Shown: piece after piece, positions 12,302 to 24,100 of the stretch
How positions within the stretch are numbered: position 1 is the first letter of the stretch
Layout of the letters: the number at the start of each line of letters is the position of its first letter
Source of the DNA: Euphorbia lathyris
Taxonomy: Eukaryota > Streptophyta > Magnoliopsida > Malpighiales > Euphorbiaceae
Assembly: GCF_963576675.1 (NCBI RefSeq)
Contig: NC_088917.1
Coordinates: 74,572,610 to 74,636,609 of the forward strand
Direction of reading: 5' to 3'
DNA: 64,000 nt
Translations under genes and position numbers: made by a program
The notes under the pieces: model-generated
Seen by the model: the letters and a program-made list of their open reading frames with translations, nothing else
Databases searched by the model: none
Told to the model about the DNA's origin: nothing

Positions 12302-12674
12302 TTTATTTCTTCTGCAATATCGAACCAAAGGTCGACTTGTTAGTTTAGGCATTCTTTGTGAATACTTACCTTGTTAATATCATCCATATTTGTATATATA
12401 TATACTTGTTTATAATCATGATTCTTTGTACTACATACCTATACCGATTATATTTGTTTGTATACACTTATTTATATATATTCATTTATGATAGCCATCC
12501 TTATTTATACTTACGCTTGTATATATTTGTTTGTACGAATATGTAGCTATCAACTTCACCTATACGTGTCTGTATATGTTTATCTGTACCATTCTTATAC
12601 TTGTACAAAACTGTATGATTTGTATGATTTTCTTTCAGCTTTCATTTATTTCTGTATTTATCTTTTCTCAGCGT

Positions 12675-14114
12675 ATGCCTACGAGATCAGCAAAAATACC
12701 GGTTGTCCCTCTTAACCTTGAACTTGAACGTAGTCTTCGCAGGAGGAAACAGATCGGAAAGCTGAAGCAAGACGAGATCATCGAGCCTATCGAGCCTGTC
12801 AAGATGACTGACAATGAACGGAACAATGAGAATATCGGACCAGAGAGCGACACTCGTCTGATGAGTGAGATCATGGCACCCCACTGACATCAGCATCTGT
12901 CAGGCATTGCTGCTCCAAACATTCCAGCAAACACATACGAAATCAAGTCTGGTATAATTCACTTGATCCAACAGACTGGATTGTTTGGAGGAGAAGCACA
13001 TGAAAGCCCGAATGATCATCTGGATCGCTTCCTAATGTGCGCAGACACTGCAAGGACCAACGGGGTTCCCCAAGATGCTGCTAGGCTGAAACTTTTCCCA
13101 TTCTCTTTGACAGGGCAAGCTTTGGAATGGCTGAGAACACTGGAGCCTGGTTCAATCACAACATGGGCAGGGTTGGAGAAGGAGTTCTTGTCCTACTACT
13201 TCCCTCCCTCGAAAACAGCAATGCTCAGGGGTGAGATCACATCCTTCCACCAACCTGAACATGAGGCGCTCCACACATCTTGGACTCGATTCAGGAAAAT
13301 GCTGCGCATGTGCCCTCATCATGACATACCCAAGCATCAGTTAGTGAGCGTCTTCTATCACGGACTGACACCCACCAACAGAGCCATTGTTGACTCCGCA
13401 GTGGGTGGAGATTTGTTTAGAAAGACAGCAGCAGAGGCATATGACATGATCAATGAGCTGGCCAGAAAGAGTGTGCAGTGGCAAGAACAGAAGCTCGCCG
13501 GCCCCACTAGGCAGCGGGTATTTGCTGTGGAAGAACAGGAGCAAAATCCAGTTGTTGCAGATTTGAGTAGGAAGATGGATGTACTGTTGGCTACGCTTAG
13601 CCGACCTCCCACCTGTGTGCACTGTGGCGGTGACCACAATGGTAAGGATTGTCAAGCAGGTAGCCCTTTCGCTGGAGATGGGGTGGAAATGGTAAATTAT
13701 GTTGGGGGGCAACCAAGATATAATCAGAATTACAATAACGGTAACCCCAACAACTACAACTCCTACAACAACAATGGCAACTATAGGAGGCCTCAGCACC
13801 CGAACCTCTCTTACGGGAATTCAAATCAGAATGTGCTCCGACCTCCTAACGGATTTGTTCAAGAGCATAGAGAGCAGGGGCTTGGCATGCCCCCATACCA
13901 ACAGCATAATCAAGGGCCAGTGCAACACCCTAAGGAATCTGACGAAGTGATCACCCTTCTGAAGGAGATCTCAGCTAGGCTTGCCAACAACGAAGCCTTC
14001 TGCAAGGACTTGAGCAATCAGGTGGCTCAGATTAATAGGGACAGGCAGGAAAGGCCACAGAGTTCTCTCCCGAGCACAACGGAGAAGAATCCAAAGATCC
14101 TGAGAAAGGATTGA
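12675..14114 (+). pseudogene. A1 gag, one in-frame stop
   Basis: Capsid/nucleocapsid polyprotein of an Athila-like element, 479 codons from ATG 12675 (MPTRSAKIP) to the stop at 14114. A single in-frame TGA at 12885-12887 splits it; the frame is otherwise open. The retrotransposon gag domain covers roughly residues 75-240 (GLFGGEAHESP, FPFSLTGQAL, TTWAGLEKEFLSYYF). A zinc knuckle of the form CX2CX3HX4C (CVHCGGDHNGKDC) follows near residue 315, then an Asn/Tyr/Gly-rich tail and a short helical Gln/Glu-rich end. In an autonomous element gag would read into protease; here it ends in TGA with no pol behind it. Translation could start downstream of the stop, losing about 70 residues. Confidence 0.85.
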
Positions 14115-14649
14115 GTAAGGGGGAGAAATCGGGTTCTCATCGGTTTTAATCCCAAGTTTGAACAATTTGATTCTGCAATTTTCTTTTCTCTTCTTTTATT
14201 TTGCTCTTATTTCCTTTTGTTATTTTGGTTAATTGAATTTTGATCTTGTTTGTTTACTGTCAAACTTTGTTCCCCCGCACTCTATAAAAAAAAAAAAAAA
14301 AAGAATTTCGCCCAGCCGAGGCGAATTGGGCACTGCCCAACTCACCGGGTTGGTCGGCCGAGCCAGCCGGCTCAGCCGACAAGGGCTGTTCGGGATTTTA
14401 AAAAAAAAATCCCGAACCAAAAAAATATGAAAGAAGGAAAAGAATAAGAAAAAGAAAAAAAAACAAAAAAAGGGGGGGATGACTCATCATCCCCTTCCCC
14501 ACCTTCTTCTTCCCTTCTCTCTTCTTTCTTTTCTTTTTATCACAATTTTTTTTTTCTTTTCATTCTTCTCTTCTCCTTCTCTTTTGCTTCTTCAAAAACC
14601 TAACCCCACAAATCCTTCATTCTAACCCGAATTCAAGATATAAGGAAAT
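14115..14649 (+). other. Low-complexity spacer between the two A1 genes
   Basis: Noncoding. It contains a poly-A run near 14286, a GC-rich hairpin-prone block (14312-14392, repeats of CGGCCGAG/AGCCGGCTC type) between GGGATTTT-like A/T runs, then CT-rich sequence up to the next ATG. The GC block bracketed by CCCGAA/TTCGGG resembles the one at 39360-39480 in array A3, suggesting a shared noncoding module. Small plus-strand frames here are chance. Confidence 0.6.
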
Positions 14650-15861
14650 ATGGGTCGGAAAGGAAAAGCTAAGATCGTCGTCGAGAACGAAGCCGAATCG
14701 GAGGTCGAGTTCGATGAAAGCCTCCAAGCTAAGTATGATCCACCCTTTGGCCTTATTGATGAGCGTGAGGGTCTTTTGTATGATAGGTTTTCCAAGCAAG
14801 ACCTTGCTACACATATAATTGTCGATCAAACCTATTTATCGAGTCTAGGTCTAAAGAAGGATTTCAATGAACTCCTCAAATTCCACGGCTGGTATAAACT
14901 AGCCACAACCCAGACTCCAGTTTATCACAATTTCACCATAGAATTCTTGACAACTTGGAAAAAGGAGCTACCCTTGGGCGGTGGGAAGCATTCCTTTAGG
15001 TTAAACAGTAAACCTTACCGCATTGATGCTACCACACTAGCAGCCTTAATGGGGGTTTATAATCACCCAGAGGCAATCTCAGACTTTGAATTGCCTCTAA
15101 CAAAAGATATAGCTTGGGAGCAACTCACAGGCATATCAAGCTTTAACTCCCAGACTGCTAGCCCGGGCGCTCTCCGAGACCCGCTGCTCAATCTCGTCCA
15201 CAAGTTTGTGGCCCATAACTTGTTGGGCAAAAACGAGAGCAATAAAGTCTCAAAGACGGAATTGCTCATATTATGGTGTGTGGCCAACCACAAACCCGTG
15301 GACACTGTCAAGGCCGTGTTTGAAGGCTTCTCGAGCCAAACAAGTAGAAAACGTGGTTCCCTAGGCCTTGGGCATCTAGTGACCAACCTGCTTGAGAGCC
15401 AATTCAAGAACTTAGATAATCCCGAAATTGCTATTTATCCTACTCTGCTAAACTCCAAGTTTTTGGGGAAATCTACTTTTCAAGAAGTTTTAAACAGGAA
15501 CCCAACTAGAGGAGCGAGCTCCAGCGGAGGAGGAAGAAAAAGAGCACGAGTTCCACAACAGAGAAGGGATAAAGAACCTGAGGAAGAAGAACCTGCAACG
15601 GCAGGAGACCAAAGGGAACACCAAGCGTCAGGGACGGAGGCCCAGTTCCAAGCCATCAACACCATGATGGCAGAAATGCGGGATCTTAACCTTCGGACTT
15701 TTAACACTGGTCAACAGATGGACCAACGGTTCACCAACTTTGAGCAGAATATGGACCGAAGGCTTTCGGGTCTTGAATACGTAGCGGCTGATTACTGCGA
15801 GCGCTACAACATGCCTTGGCCTTACCCCCGGCCGATCAGTAAGTTGTCTTCTCCACCCTAA
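14650..15861 (+). CDS. ATHILA ORF1-like protein of A1
   Basis: Intact 403-codon open frame from ATG 14650. Residues about 70-290 resemble the ATHILA ORF-1 family of plant Ty3 elements (family recognised from memory: FHGWYKLATTQTP, FRLNSKPYRIDATTLAALMG, a LLILWCVANHKPV block). Residues 295-325 are Arg/Glu-rich and basic (a GGGRKRARVPQQRR stretch), nuclear-localisation-like. Residues 330-385 form a Gln/Met-rich helical segment. The last nine residues (ISKLSSPP region) are encoded by the 3' UTR module shared with other elements, so the C-terminus is a recombination product. Biochemical role unknown. It occupies the position of an extra 3' gene in Athila elements. No signal peptide or membrane segment seen. 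Confidence 0.75.
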   Translation: MGRKGKAKIVVENEAESEVEFDESLQAKYDPPFGLIDEREGLLYDRFSKQDLATHIIVDQTYLSSLGLKKDFNELLKFHGWYKLATTQTPVYHNFTIEFLTTWKKELPLGGGKHSFRLNSKPYRIDATTLAALMGVYNHPEAISDFELPLTKDIAWEQLTGISSFNSQTASPGALRDPLLNLVHKFVAHNLLGKNESNKVSKTELLILWCVANHKPVDTVKAVFEGFSSQTSRKRGSLGLGHLVTNLLESQFKNLDNPEIAIYPTLLNSKFLGKSTFQEVLNRNPTRGASSSGGGRKRARVPQQRRDKEPEEEEPATAGDQREHQASGTEAQFQAINTMMAEMRDLNLRTFNTGQQMDQRFTNFEQNMDRRLSGLEYVAADYCERYNMPWPYPRPISKLSSPP

Positions 15862-17400
15862 CTTTTTACACTCGTATTTCATGATCTATAATGCAATGTT
15901 GGAACTTATTGCATATTTTAAGTGTGAGGAGGAGGGGTAGACAAACTTACAAAAATTGTATAAATTTTTAAATTTTTGCTGCGTCGTGTCTAGTTTAGGT
16001 TTGCGTTTTGGCGTTTTATTATGTTTTTGCATATTTAGGACCTAAAACTGTGAACCTCCTTCGAATCTAAACTTCGTTATTTGTCTTTAAGGGCTGAAAA
16101 CCGAATCTAAAATTGCATGACAACTAGTTTAGGCATAGGACACAACTCTTGTATCTGTAAAAGCATGAGCTACAGTTTGCATTTAGACCATACTTTTGAA
16201 GAAATGCTAAAATCATTACTTAGGTAGATAACTTAAGAATTGAAGGCATGTGATATTAAACTTGAGTTTGGGGAAAACTAGTAAACACAAATTGAAACCC
16301 AAAGAATTGTGAGCTGAATTTGAGCCTAAGAGCGAACATCAAAAAGCTCTTTTCCTTGACATTTTTGTGTGAATGCTTTGACTTGTGGAAGATTACAGAT
16401 TTTGCACCTAATACTGTGTTGAACCTACATGCAATGATTTGAGATGATAAACGATGAATCAGCCTCATTAGAATTAACCTTTTCTTTACCTTGTTTTTCT
16501 TTTTCATCCACTCTAGGAAGCCCCTTTGAGCCGACATTTTTGTAGTTTGTAGATTTTTCTTTCGTTCTAACCCGTTTTTGCGAACCACAACTTGGTTCGC
16601 TACTTAACCTTTGTTTTTGCAAAGCTCAAATTGAGCCTTTGTTTTTCTCTAGCGCTTTATCGTTGTTTATGGCATTATAGTAGCAAGCCAAAAGGCTAAG
16701 AAGTGAATGAGCATCACTATTCCAAAAGAAAAAAAAAGAGAAGAAGAAAAACAGAAAAAGAAAAAGGAAAGAAAAGAGACGAACAAAAGGGAAGAACTCC
16801 ATTCCCCAGTTCTTAGAAAAATCAAAAACGTCTCAAAGAAAACATCCCAAAAAGAAAACAATAAGGGACGAATAAAAAGCTCAATCACTTCATATTTGCT
16901 AAAGCCATTTAAACTTTGTTGTTGTAGCGCTAGAACACTTAACCTTTGTTGTACCTTTAACCCTCTAACCACATTACAACCCCAATTAGAGGCTGTTTTT
17001 GATATCATTGGAGTCATATAGCATAGTAGAGGAACTCGGATGAACGTTCAAAATCAACGTAATCCTAAGCAAGAATATAAGCCGAGAGTAAACACTTTAG
17101 CCACCAAAATTGTGTGAATGAGTGAACTACCTATGGTGAGGTGTTTTACTTAGCGATCCCCTCAAGCTCGTTCAATTGAACATGTGTCCTTTTACTTAAA
17201 GCTATGACCTATTGTAATTGAAATGCGGCTTTTGGATATCGTGTCTCTACTTTGTATTTCCGAATGCATGTAATTACAGATGCTCGAAATTGTGTCAAGC
17301 ACCTAGTCAAACTGGGAAGTTTTCTAGCTTGCTTGCGATGGCGGGTTTAGTTTTTTTTAGTTTACTTGGGGACAAGTAAAGTTTTAAGTGCGAGGAGGTT
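15862..17400 (+). other. 3' UTR module of A1
   Basis: Noncoding, about 1.5 kb, homologous to reverse-complemented 37707-39265, 42187-43745 and 49118-50688. It includes a purine-rich tract at 16727-16790 and ends in the polypurine tract AAGTGCGAGGAGGTT (17386-17400). Small frames on either strand are not conserved as proteins. Confidence 0.8.
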
Positions 17401-19033
17401 TGATAGGGGTCAAAAACCCCTATCTTTGGGTACGGTTTTAGGACGGTTTTTAGGTTTATTTGGCTAATAAGCGAGCAATTCTCGCATTTAAATGCTTTTG
17501 TGTGAGTTAGTTAGAAATTGGAAGCATTCTATTTACCTTTCGTCGTTTAGGCTCGTTTTGTGATCAATTTAGGCAAATACGGCCGAAATAACACGCATAT
17601 TAGAATTCCGTTATCTTTTGAAGCTAATTGGTCCGTCAAAAGTCGCACCAAACGAAGCGTTTGCTCAAAATAAGCGATTGACGGATCAATTCGGCTTTTA
17701 GACTAATGTTTTCTGGAGTTTTTATGCGTGTGCAGGTGTAAGTTCGGACGAAAAAGGGTTTGGAAGTCATCCGGCACGGATCGAGCGCGCTTCGAGCGAA
17801 AACGCTCGGCGAGCAGGGCCCCCCGGGCCATTTCTACTCGCCGAGCAGGCCTCTGGAGGCCTGCTCGCCGAGCAGGCCGCCAGAGGCCTGCTCGGTGAGC
17901 AGGGCGCCAGGCGCCTGCTCGGCGAGCAGGGGCTGCTCGTCGCAATTCTGCTCGGCGAGCAGACTTGCAGGAATTGGTCAAAAAGACCAATTCCGCCCCC
18001 ACGAAGCCACATTCGACCCCACGTCTTCCTACACCAACTAGAACACGAAAATAGGTCAAAACGAGGCTCGAGACGCGTCTATAAATAGGGTTTTCAATTG
18101 TAATTCATTATCTTTCGTTTTTGTAAATTATTTAAGCTTTCCCCTTGTAATTCCTCTCCATCTTCTCCATCTTCCTCAAACTCCATTGAAGCTCCTTCAA
18201 AGCTTTCTACCGAGGAATTATCAAGGTCCGTCCTTAAGATCAAGTCGCCGGCTGCAGAGTAAACAGGTTCCCTGAAAGGGATTTTTGTATCTTCTTTCAT
18301 CTTTCTATGTTTGTACTCTTTGATACAGTTGCCGAACTTGTCTTATTGTATCTTGTGACAATCATCTCACCTTTAATAATAATTTAGCTCTTGTTTTGTT
18401 CTATGTTTATTGTCTAATTCTTGTCTTACGCTTTATTCAATTGGTTTAACTCATTCAAAAGCCCCAAAATCTAGTAGGCACATATTGCGAGCTGAATCTG
18501 ACCTAGTCAGAGCCTAGGAGATTGACGACCTCTTAGTTGATTAAGCGCCAATTTACTGAGCCTTAGACCTAGTTTCGGCCTTAGGGAATCACGCGCTAGG
18601 AACCTCAGGAGGGTAAGTAGGGTTAATCGCCTTGAATACAAGTGACTTGGATTAGGTTTTACTCAATAGACTTGATAATCTATCTTAATTATTATCGATC
18701 ATTCCATGTTCCTTCGAATAGTTTCATTAATGAAAGATCAATTAGGGGTAGAGTAATTTAGTTAGGCTTAGAATAACTTAGCTAGAATTAGATAACTTAG
18801 TTAGAATTAGATAATTTAGCTAGGATTAGCACAATTCAACCTAGGAGTAGATTAATTTAACAAAACCAAACTCAAAACCCCCTAAGCCTAGATAACATTC
18901 GAGATCGAGTAGCTTGATACTTGCAGAAATAAATCCTGTGGACGATAACCTGGACTTAAATCGGAAATTTATTACTTGATAACGACGGGGTACACTTATC
19001 CCTCAGATCGGGTTCTTCACGGAATCCGCATTA
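17401..19033 (+). repeat. 3' LTR of A1
   Basis: 1633 bp, TGATAGGGG...CGCATTA; the last dinucleotide pair shows one change from the family ATCA end. It is 41 bp longer than the 5' LTR because the palindrome array (17805-17965) has a different copy number and a CCATCTTCT unit is duplicated near 18160. ATATT follows at 19034-19038. Confidence 0.94.
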
Positions 19034-20714
19034 ATATTCCTGTTGAGAAGAAATAGAGGCTTGCTTTTCTAAGGACGCCGATGCAGTAGAAGTTTGTTGG
19101 CGTTTGAAGAATTTCAGCTTGACTGTAGAGGGGTCCTTGGTTGGCTTTAAAATGACAAAGTCAGGAAGAGTTGGTGGTTGCACAGGAGGTTCACTGATAG
19201 GCTTCTCACTGGCCTTAACCAACTTTCTTCTTCTACGAGGTGGAGTGACAATTTGAATAGGATCTCCTGAGTGAGAAGGAGAAGATTCTTGTTGCTCATC
19301 ATGAGGCTGGTCAGCTTGCTCTTGGACTTGATCAACATTGTGTTGGTCAAGTACTTGCTCATCTCCAGCAGCCAACCCAGTATCGGCATGCTCAGTCTCA
19401 CGTTCACTGGCTGTCTCCTCAGAGTCCTCAGCATCATCCTGATCGTTGGCTTCTTCTTCTTCTTCTTCTGAACTGTCACCATCGAGTTCTTCTTCAACTT
19501 GTTCAATGAACTGATCGTCCAAATGCACCTCAGTTTCGTCATGCTCAGCTACTGTACCTTGACACTAGGTGAAGTGGGAGTCACCAGGTACAATGATGTC
19601 AGTAGGTATAGCGTCGATGGGAGTCAGTGTTGAAGGCTTCTGCTTCTTCTGAGGTTGCTCAGCAGCTTCCTCAGTTCCAGGCTCACCTTGCCTGCTTCGT
19701 TTCTCAGCTGAATTACCAGCTGACTTCTGCCTTTTAGCTGGAGACTCAACATCTTTGGAAGGAGTCTCAGCAGCTTTCCTTTTACGGTAAGCTGGGGCCT
19801 TAGTCCTTTTAACCTGCTTGGGAACATCAGTTTCCTCAGCTTGCTGTTCAACACCCGTAGCAGCAGCAGCTTTTGCTTTCTTCAGAGGTTGACCAAACTT
19901 TAGTGCTCTCAGCGAAGCCGCTGTCATTTCAGAACCCTAAGTCATCTCCTCTCCTTCGAGATCAACCTTGTGGTCAATTAGGATTCTAGTGATGATCGAT
20001 CCTAACCTCAGCATTACCAGTACTGCGTAGGAAGCCATCGACAAGGAAAACTGGCATATTGATTGGCGTGTACGTCAGCATATGCCATATGAAGCATTGC
20101 TCGAAGTTCGTTGCTAAGGTAGTGCAGTTGATCTTCGGGTAGATGAAATAGGTCAGCAGATAATGAGCCATCTTCTGGTGATGACCCATAGACGAACTTG
20201 AGACTTCTCTTGAGTGGCCTTCAGGTTTACAGAATTTTACTTCGTACCCAGTTCCATCCTGATCTCCGGATCTCCTCAGCCTTGCTCCTTCAGTTTTTAA
20301 TTTGAGCAGATTTCCTAAATAGAGAGGGTTGATGAAGATGGTTTTCTCTTTCACCACTGTACACAGATAGTCAGGGTTGTCATTAGCTACGCGGAGGTTG
20401 TGGTAAAACTCCTTTACCAGGTCAGGGTAGGTGGGATCCCTAATGGAGAACAACTCGGTCCATCCATTCTGTGAAATCCACTCACAAAAGGGTTGTTCGT
20501 TCTGTATGAAGGCTTCAGATACCCATCTTGAGGGCTCAACCTTCCATTCCCGTACGTTTTCGAAGACCTTTGTGTAGGTCCTGACATTCTTTCCCTTACC
20601 AGAAGAGGAATGGCTAGCTTTTCCTTTGCTGGGTGTGGGAGGATTTCGTGTAGGTTCACCGAAGCTGGGCTTTTGGTGGCCGGCATCGGACATGTTGAAG
20701 GAAATCTTAGTCAT

Positions 20715-21181
20715 TGTTGGAGATGGGAAAGCTTGGAGGGTTTTTTAGAGAGAAAGAAATTCTTTGCCAGAGAGTTCGATAAGCGTAAAGAATAAAAATG
20801 GGGAATTACCCATTATTTATAAAGGTGAGGAATGGATCTTATCGAATCCATGTGTCAGTTTTGCCTCGGGATTGTGAACCGACAATAATCCTGGCGTTTA
20901 TGACACATTCGGCGCGTACGTCATCCTAGGTGGCTATACGCGTGCTTTTGCATTTAATATAACGGATATAACACTCAGCATTTAGAATACTAATCGTTTG
21001 ATATTCTGAGTGGCCAGTATTGCATAAAGGGATGATTTCTAAGTTTAGGTTTAACCTAACTTACTCAGTGTGCAAGTTTACTAAGTATTTGATATTCAAA
21101 CAATTTCTATGAGTTACTCAGCAAAACCAATCATTCAGCATAGTAATTCACTCAACATGCATATTCATTTAGTACAGGAAT
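20715..21181 (-). other. Spacer between Sirevirus pol and envelope-like gene
   Basis: Noncoding on both strands apart from a short chance frame at 20610-20795 (plus). AT-rich, with several CTCAG motifs. No promoter could be assigned with confidence. Confidence 0.5.
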
Positions 21182-24100
21182 TTACTGAAGAGGATTAAAC
21201 ATACCAATAGCTTCTCTCAGTATGCTGAACTGCTCACGGGCCAGTGGCTTCGTGAAGATATCAGCAAGCTGCTCGTCCGTTGGGACAAAGGTCAGCTTGA
21301 TCTCACCCTTAAGTACATGGTCTCTAATGAAGTGATGTCTGATGCTGACATGCTTCATTCTGCTGTGTTGAATTGGGTTCTTTGAAAGATCAATTGCACT
21401 TTTGTTGTCACATTTGACTTCAATTGTCTTCGTTTGAACACCATAGTCTTCAAGCTGTTGCTTAATCCATAGGACTTGAGCAACACAATGACCAGCAGCA
21501 ATGTACTCAGCTTCAGTGGTAGACAAGGCTACTGACGCCTGCTTTTTGCTGAACCAGGATACAAGACAGCTTCCTAAGAAGTGACATCCTCCAGAGGTGC
21601 TTTTACGTTCCAGCTTATCCCATCCATAGTCAGCGTCAGTGTATCTGATGAGTGTGAAATCATGAGTATTGGGATACCATAAACCTGCGTTCACTGAGCT
21701 TTGCAAATATCTAAGTATTCTTTTTACAGCAATGTAATGAGATTCCTTAGGGTTAGATTGATATCTAGCACAGTAGCATACTGAAAACTGAATGTCCGGT
21801 CTACTTGCTGTTAAGTAAAGTAGAGAGCCTATCATACCTCGGTATAATTTGCTGTCTACCGACTTACCATTCTCGTCAGCGCATAGGACAGTGTCAGTGC
21901 CCATAGGAGTGGATATTGGCTTGCAATTTTCCAAATCATATTTCTTTAGTATCTCCTTAGCATATTTGGCTTGACTGATGAAAATGCCATTCTTTCCTTG
22001 TTTAATTTGAAGACCGAGGAAGAAGTTGAGTTCTCCCATCATGGACATTTCGAACTCAGTCTGCATTTGTTTGCTAAACTCCTTGCACATTGATTCGTTA
22101 GTTGCACCAAATATTATATCATCAACATAAATTTGGGCCAGCAGGGTATCTTTACCCTTTTTCTTAATGAATAAGGTTGTATCAGCTTTGCCTCTGACGT
22201 AATTTCTAGTCAGCAGGAAACTGGTCAGCCTCTCATACCAAGCACGTGGTGCTTGCTTGAGGCCGTACAGAGCCCTTTTGAGTTTATAAACATGGTTTGG
22301 GAATTTTGGGTCCTCAAAACCTAGAGGTTGATTAACATAAACCTCCTCGTTTATAACTCCATTAAGAAATGCATTTTTGACATCCATTTGGAATAATTTA
22401 AAGTTCATGTAAGATGCATATGCACATAGAATTCTAATTTCCTCTAGCCTTGCCACTGGGGCAAAGGTCTCACCGTAGTCAATACCTTCTTGCTGACTGT
22501 AGCCCTGAGCTACAAGTCTTGCTTTGTTTCTGACCACGTTCCCTTGTTCATCCATCTTGTTTCTGAAGACCCATCTTGTTCCAATGGTCTTCTGACTCTT
22601 TGGATGAGGCACTAGCTCCCATACATAGTTTCTTCTGAATTGATCGAGCTCCTCTTGCATTGCGATCATCCAGAATTCATCGTACTCAGCTTCAGCAAAA
22701 TTCTTCGGTTCTTGAACTGAGACGAAGGCCACGTTGCCGAGATACTTCTTGAGTTGATTTCTGGTCATCAGGGTATTCCCAGCAGAATCAAGGATCGCAC
22801 TCTCTGAGTGCCCTCTTGGGATCCTTATCTCTTTAGGTAGATTGATGTCTTGTGCTTTCTGTGTTTCAACAATCTCTGCAGAAGTAGATGGGTCAGTGAA
22901 AGTAATCTTAGGTTCACTCTTACTCTTGGTTAGCCTTTCAGTGAATGACTCAGTAGCTAGTTCTGGGTCAGCGGGTACTGAGTGTGGATCATCTTCAGTC
23001 AGCGGCTGGTATCTACCTGCAGGGTTAGTTTCGTCGAACTCCACATGTATTGACTCTTCTAAAACTTGAGTTCGCTTATTAAAAACTCTGTATGCTTTGT
23101 TGTTTGTTGAGTAGCCCAAAAAGATAGCCTCATCAGCTTTTGAGTCAAACTTTGCTAAGCTATCTTTGGTATTTAAAATAAAACATTTACAACCAAAGGC
23201 ACGAAAGTATCCAATATTGGGCTTTCGTCCTTTCCAAAGTTCATATGGGGGTTTCTTGAGTATAGGTCTAACTAGAGCCCTATTAAGAATATAGCACGCT
23301 GTGTTAACAGCCTCTCCCCAAAAATACTTTGGAAGCCTATGCTCATCCAGCATTGTCCTGGCTATTTCAACCAGAGTTCTGTTCTTCCTTTCAACAACCC
23401 CATTTTGTTGAGGTGTTCTAGGAGCAGAAAAATTGTGGTCAATGTCGCTGGCTTCACAGAATTCAACAAACTTTTGGTTCTTGAATTCTCCACCATTATC
23501 GCTACAGATGTGAGCTAATTTTAGGTCTTTATCATTTTCAATTTTTCTAACCAAATTTGAAAATGTCTCAAAGGTCTCATCCTTGCTACTGAGCAAGATG
23601 ACCCAATTGTACCGAGAGAAGTCATCTACAATGACCAAGGAAAATCTTCTTCCACCCAGACTCAGCGGCTAGACTGGACCGAAGAGATCCAAGTGTAGTA
23701 ATTCTAACGGACGCTTAGTTGAGACAATATTTTTGCTATGAAAAGATTTTTTGGTTTGTTTTCCAGCTTGGCAAGCGTGGCATAATTGATCTTTTTCAAA
23801 TTTAAGTTCAGGCAGTCCCTCAACCAATTGCTTTCTTGCTAATTTGGTCAGGAGGTCCATGCTTACATGACCAAGTCTCCTGTGCCATAGCCAGGAATTT
23901 TCTTCCTTTGAAACTAAGCATACAGTTTTTGAAAACTTTTTCTCTAAGTCTAGCATAAAGACATTATCTATCCGATGGGCAGTTAAAATTAACTCATTTG
24001 ATTTACCCTCGTATATTTTACATCCAGTAGCATCAAATATAACTTTTCTCCCATTGTCATATAGCTGAGCTACGCTGAGTAAGTTATATTTGAGTCCGCT

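Larger units (their letters stand above)
10686..19033 (+). mobile_element. A1: pol-less Athila-like element with gag and ATHILA ORF1-like gene (TR-GAG type)
   Basis: 8348 bp with LTRs at 10686-12277 and 17401-19033 and target duplication ATATT. Internal order: tRNA-Asp primer site (12284-12301), leader, gag (12675-14114), a 535-bp spacer, ATHILA ORF1-like ORF (14650-15861), a 1.5-kb 3' UTR and a polypurine tract (17386-17400). No protease, reverse transcriptase, RNase H or integrase motif lies anywhere inside, so it depends on an autonomous partner. The LTRs differ by roughly 1 percent of bases by eye outside the palindrome array, making it a relatively young insertion. It matches the published concept of terminal-repeat retrotransposons with a GAG domain. 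Confidence 0.9.
9520..20714 (-). pseudogene. Sirevirus envelope-like gene, interrupted by the Athila-like element
   Basis: Located after pol on the same strand and split by the insertion at 10686-19033. Start chosen at 20714 (ATG, MTKISFNMSD). The N-terminal part (20714-19986) resembles the putative plant transposon protein domain found beside Sirevirus pol genes (family from memory). The middle (19927-19565 and 19528-19039) is Lys/Pro/Glu-rich and low complexity. The C-terminal part (10685-9520) has a long Gln/Leu-rich helical stretch around 10368-9781 that looks like a coiled coil, as reported for the SIRE1 envelope-like protein. The reading frame is the same on both sides of the insertion. 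Stops or frameshifts occur near 19986, 19565 and 10414-10368 and near 9780. Function is unknown; no clear transmembrane segment was seen. Confidence 0.75.

Noticed and set aside
12358..12715. Tyr/Ile-rich hydrophobic frames between the A1 primer site and gag, looking like membrane proteins
   Set aside because: They come from low-complexity TATA/TTTG leader sequence; the gag frame with its ATG at 12675 explains the region.
19271..19471. Hydrophobic plus-strand frame (MRRRRFLLLIM..) as a membrane peptide
   Set aside because: It is the antisense of the Glu/Asp-rich low-complexity part of the Sirevirus envelope-like gene.
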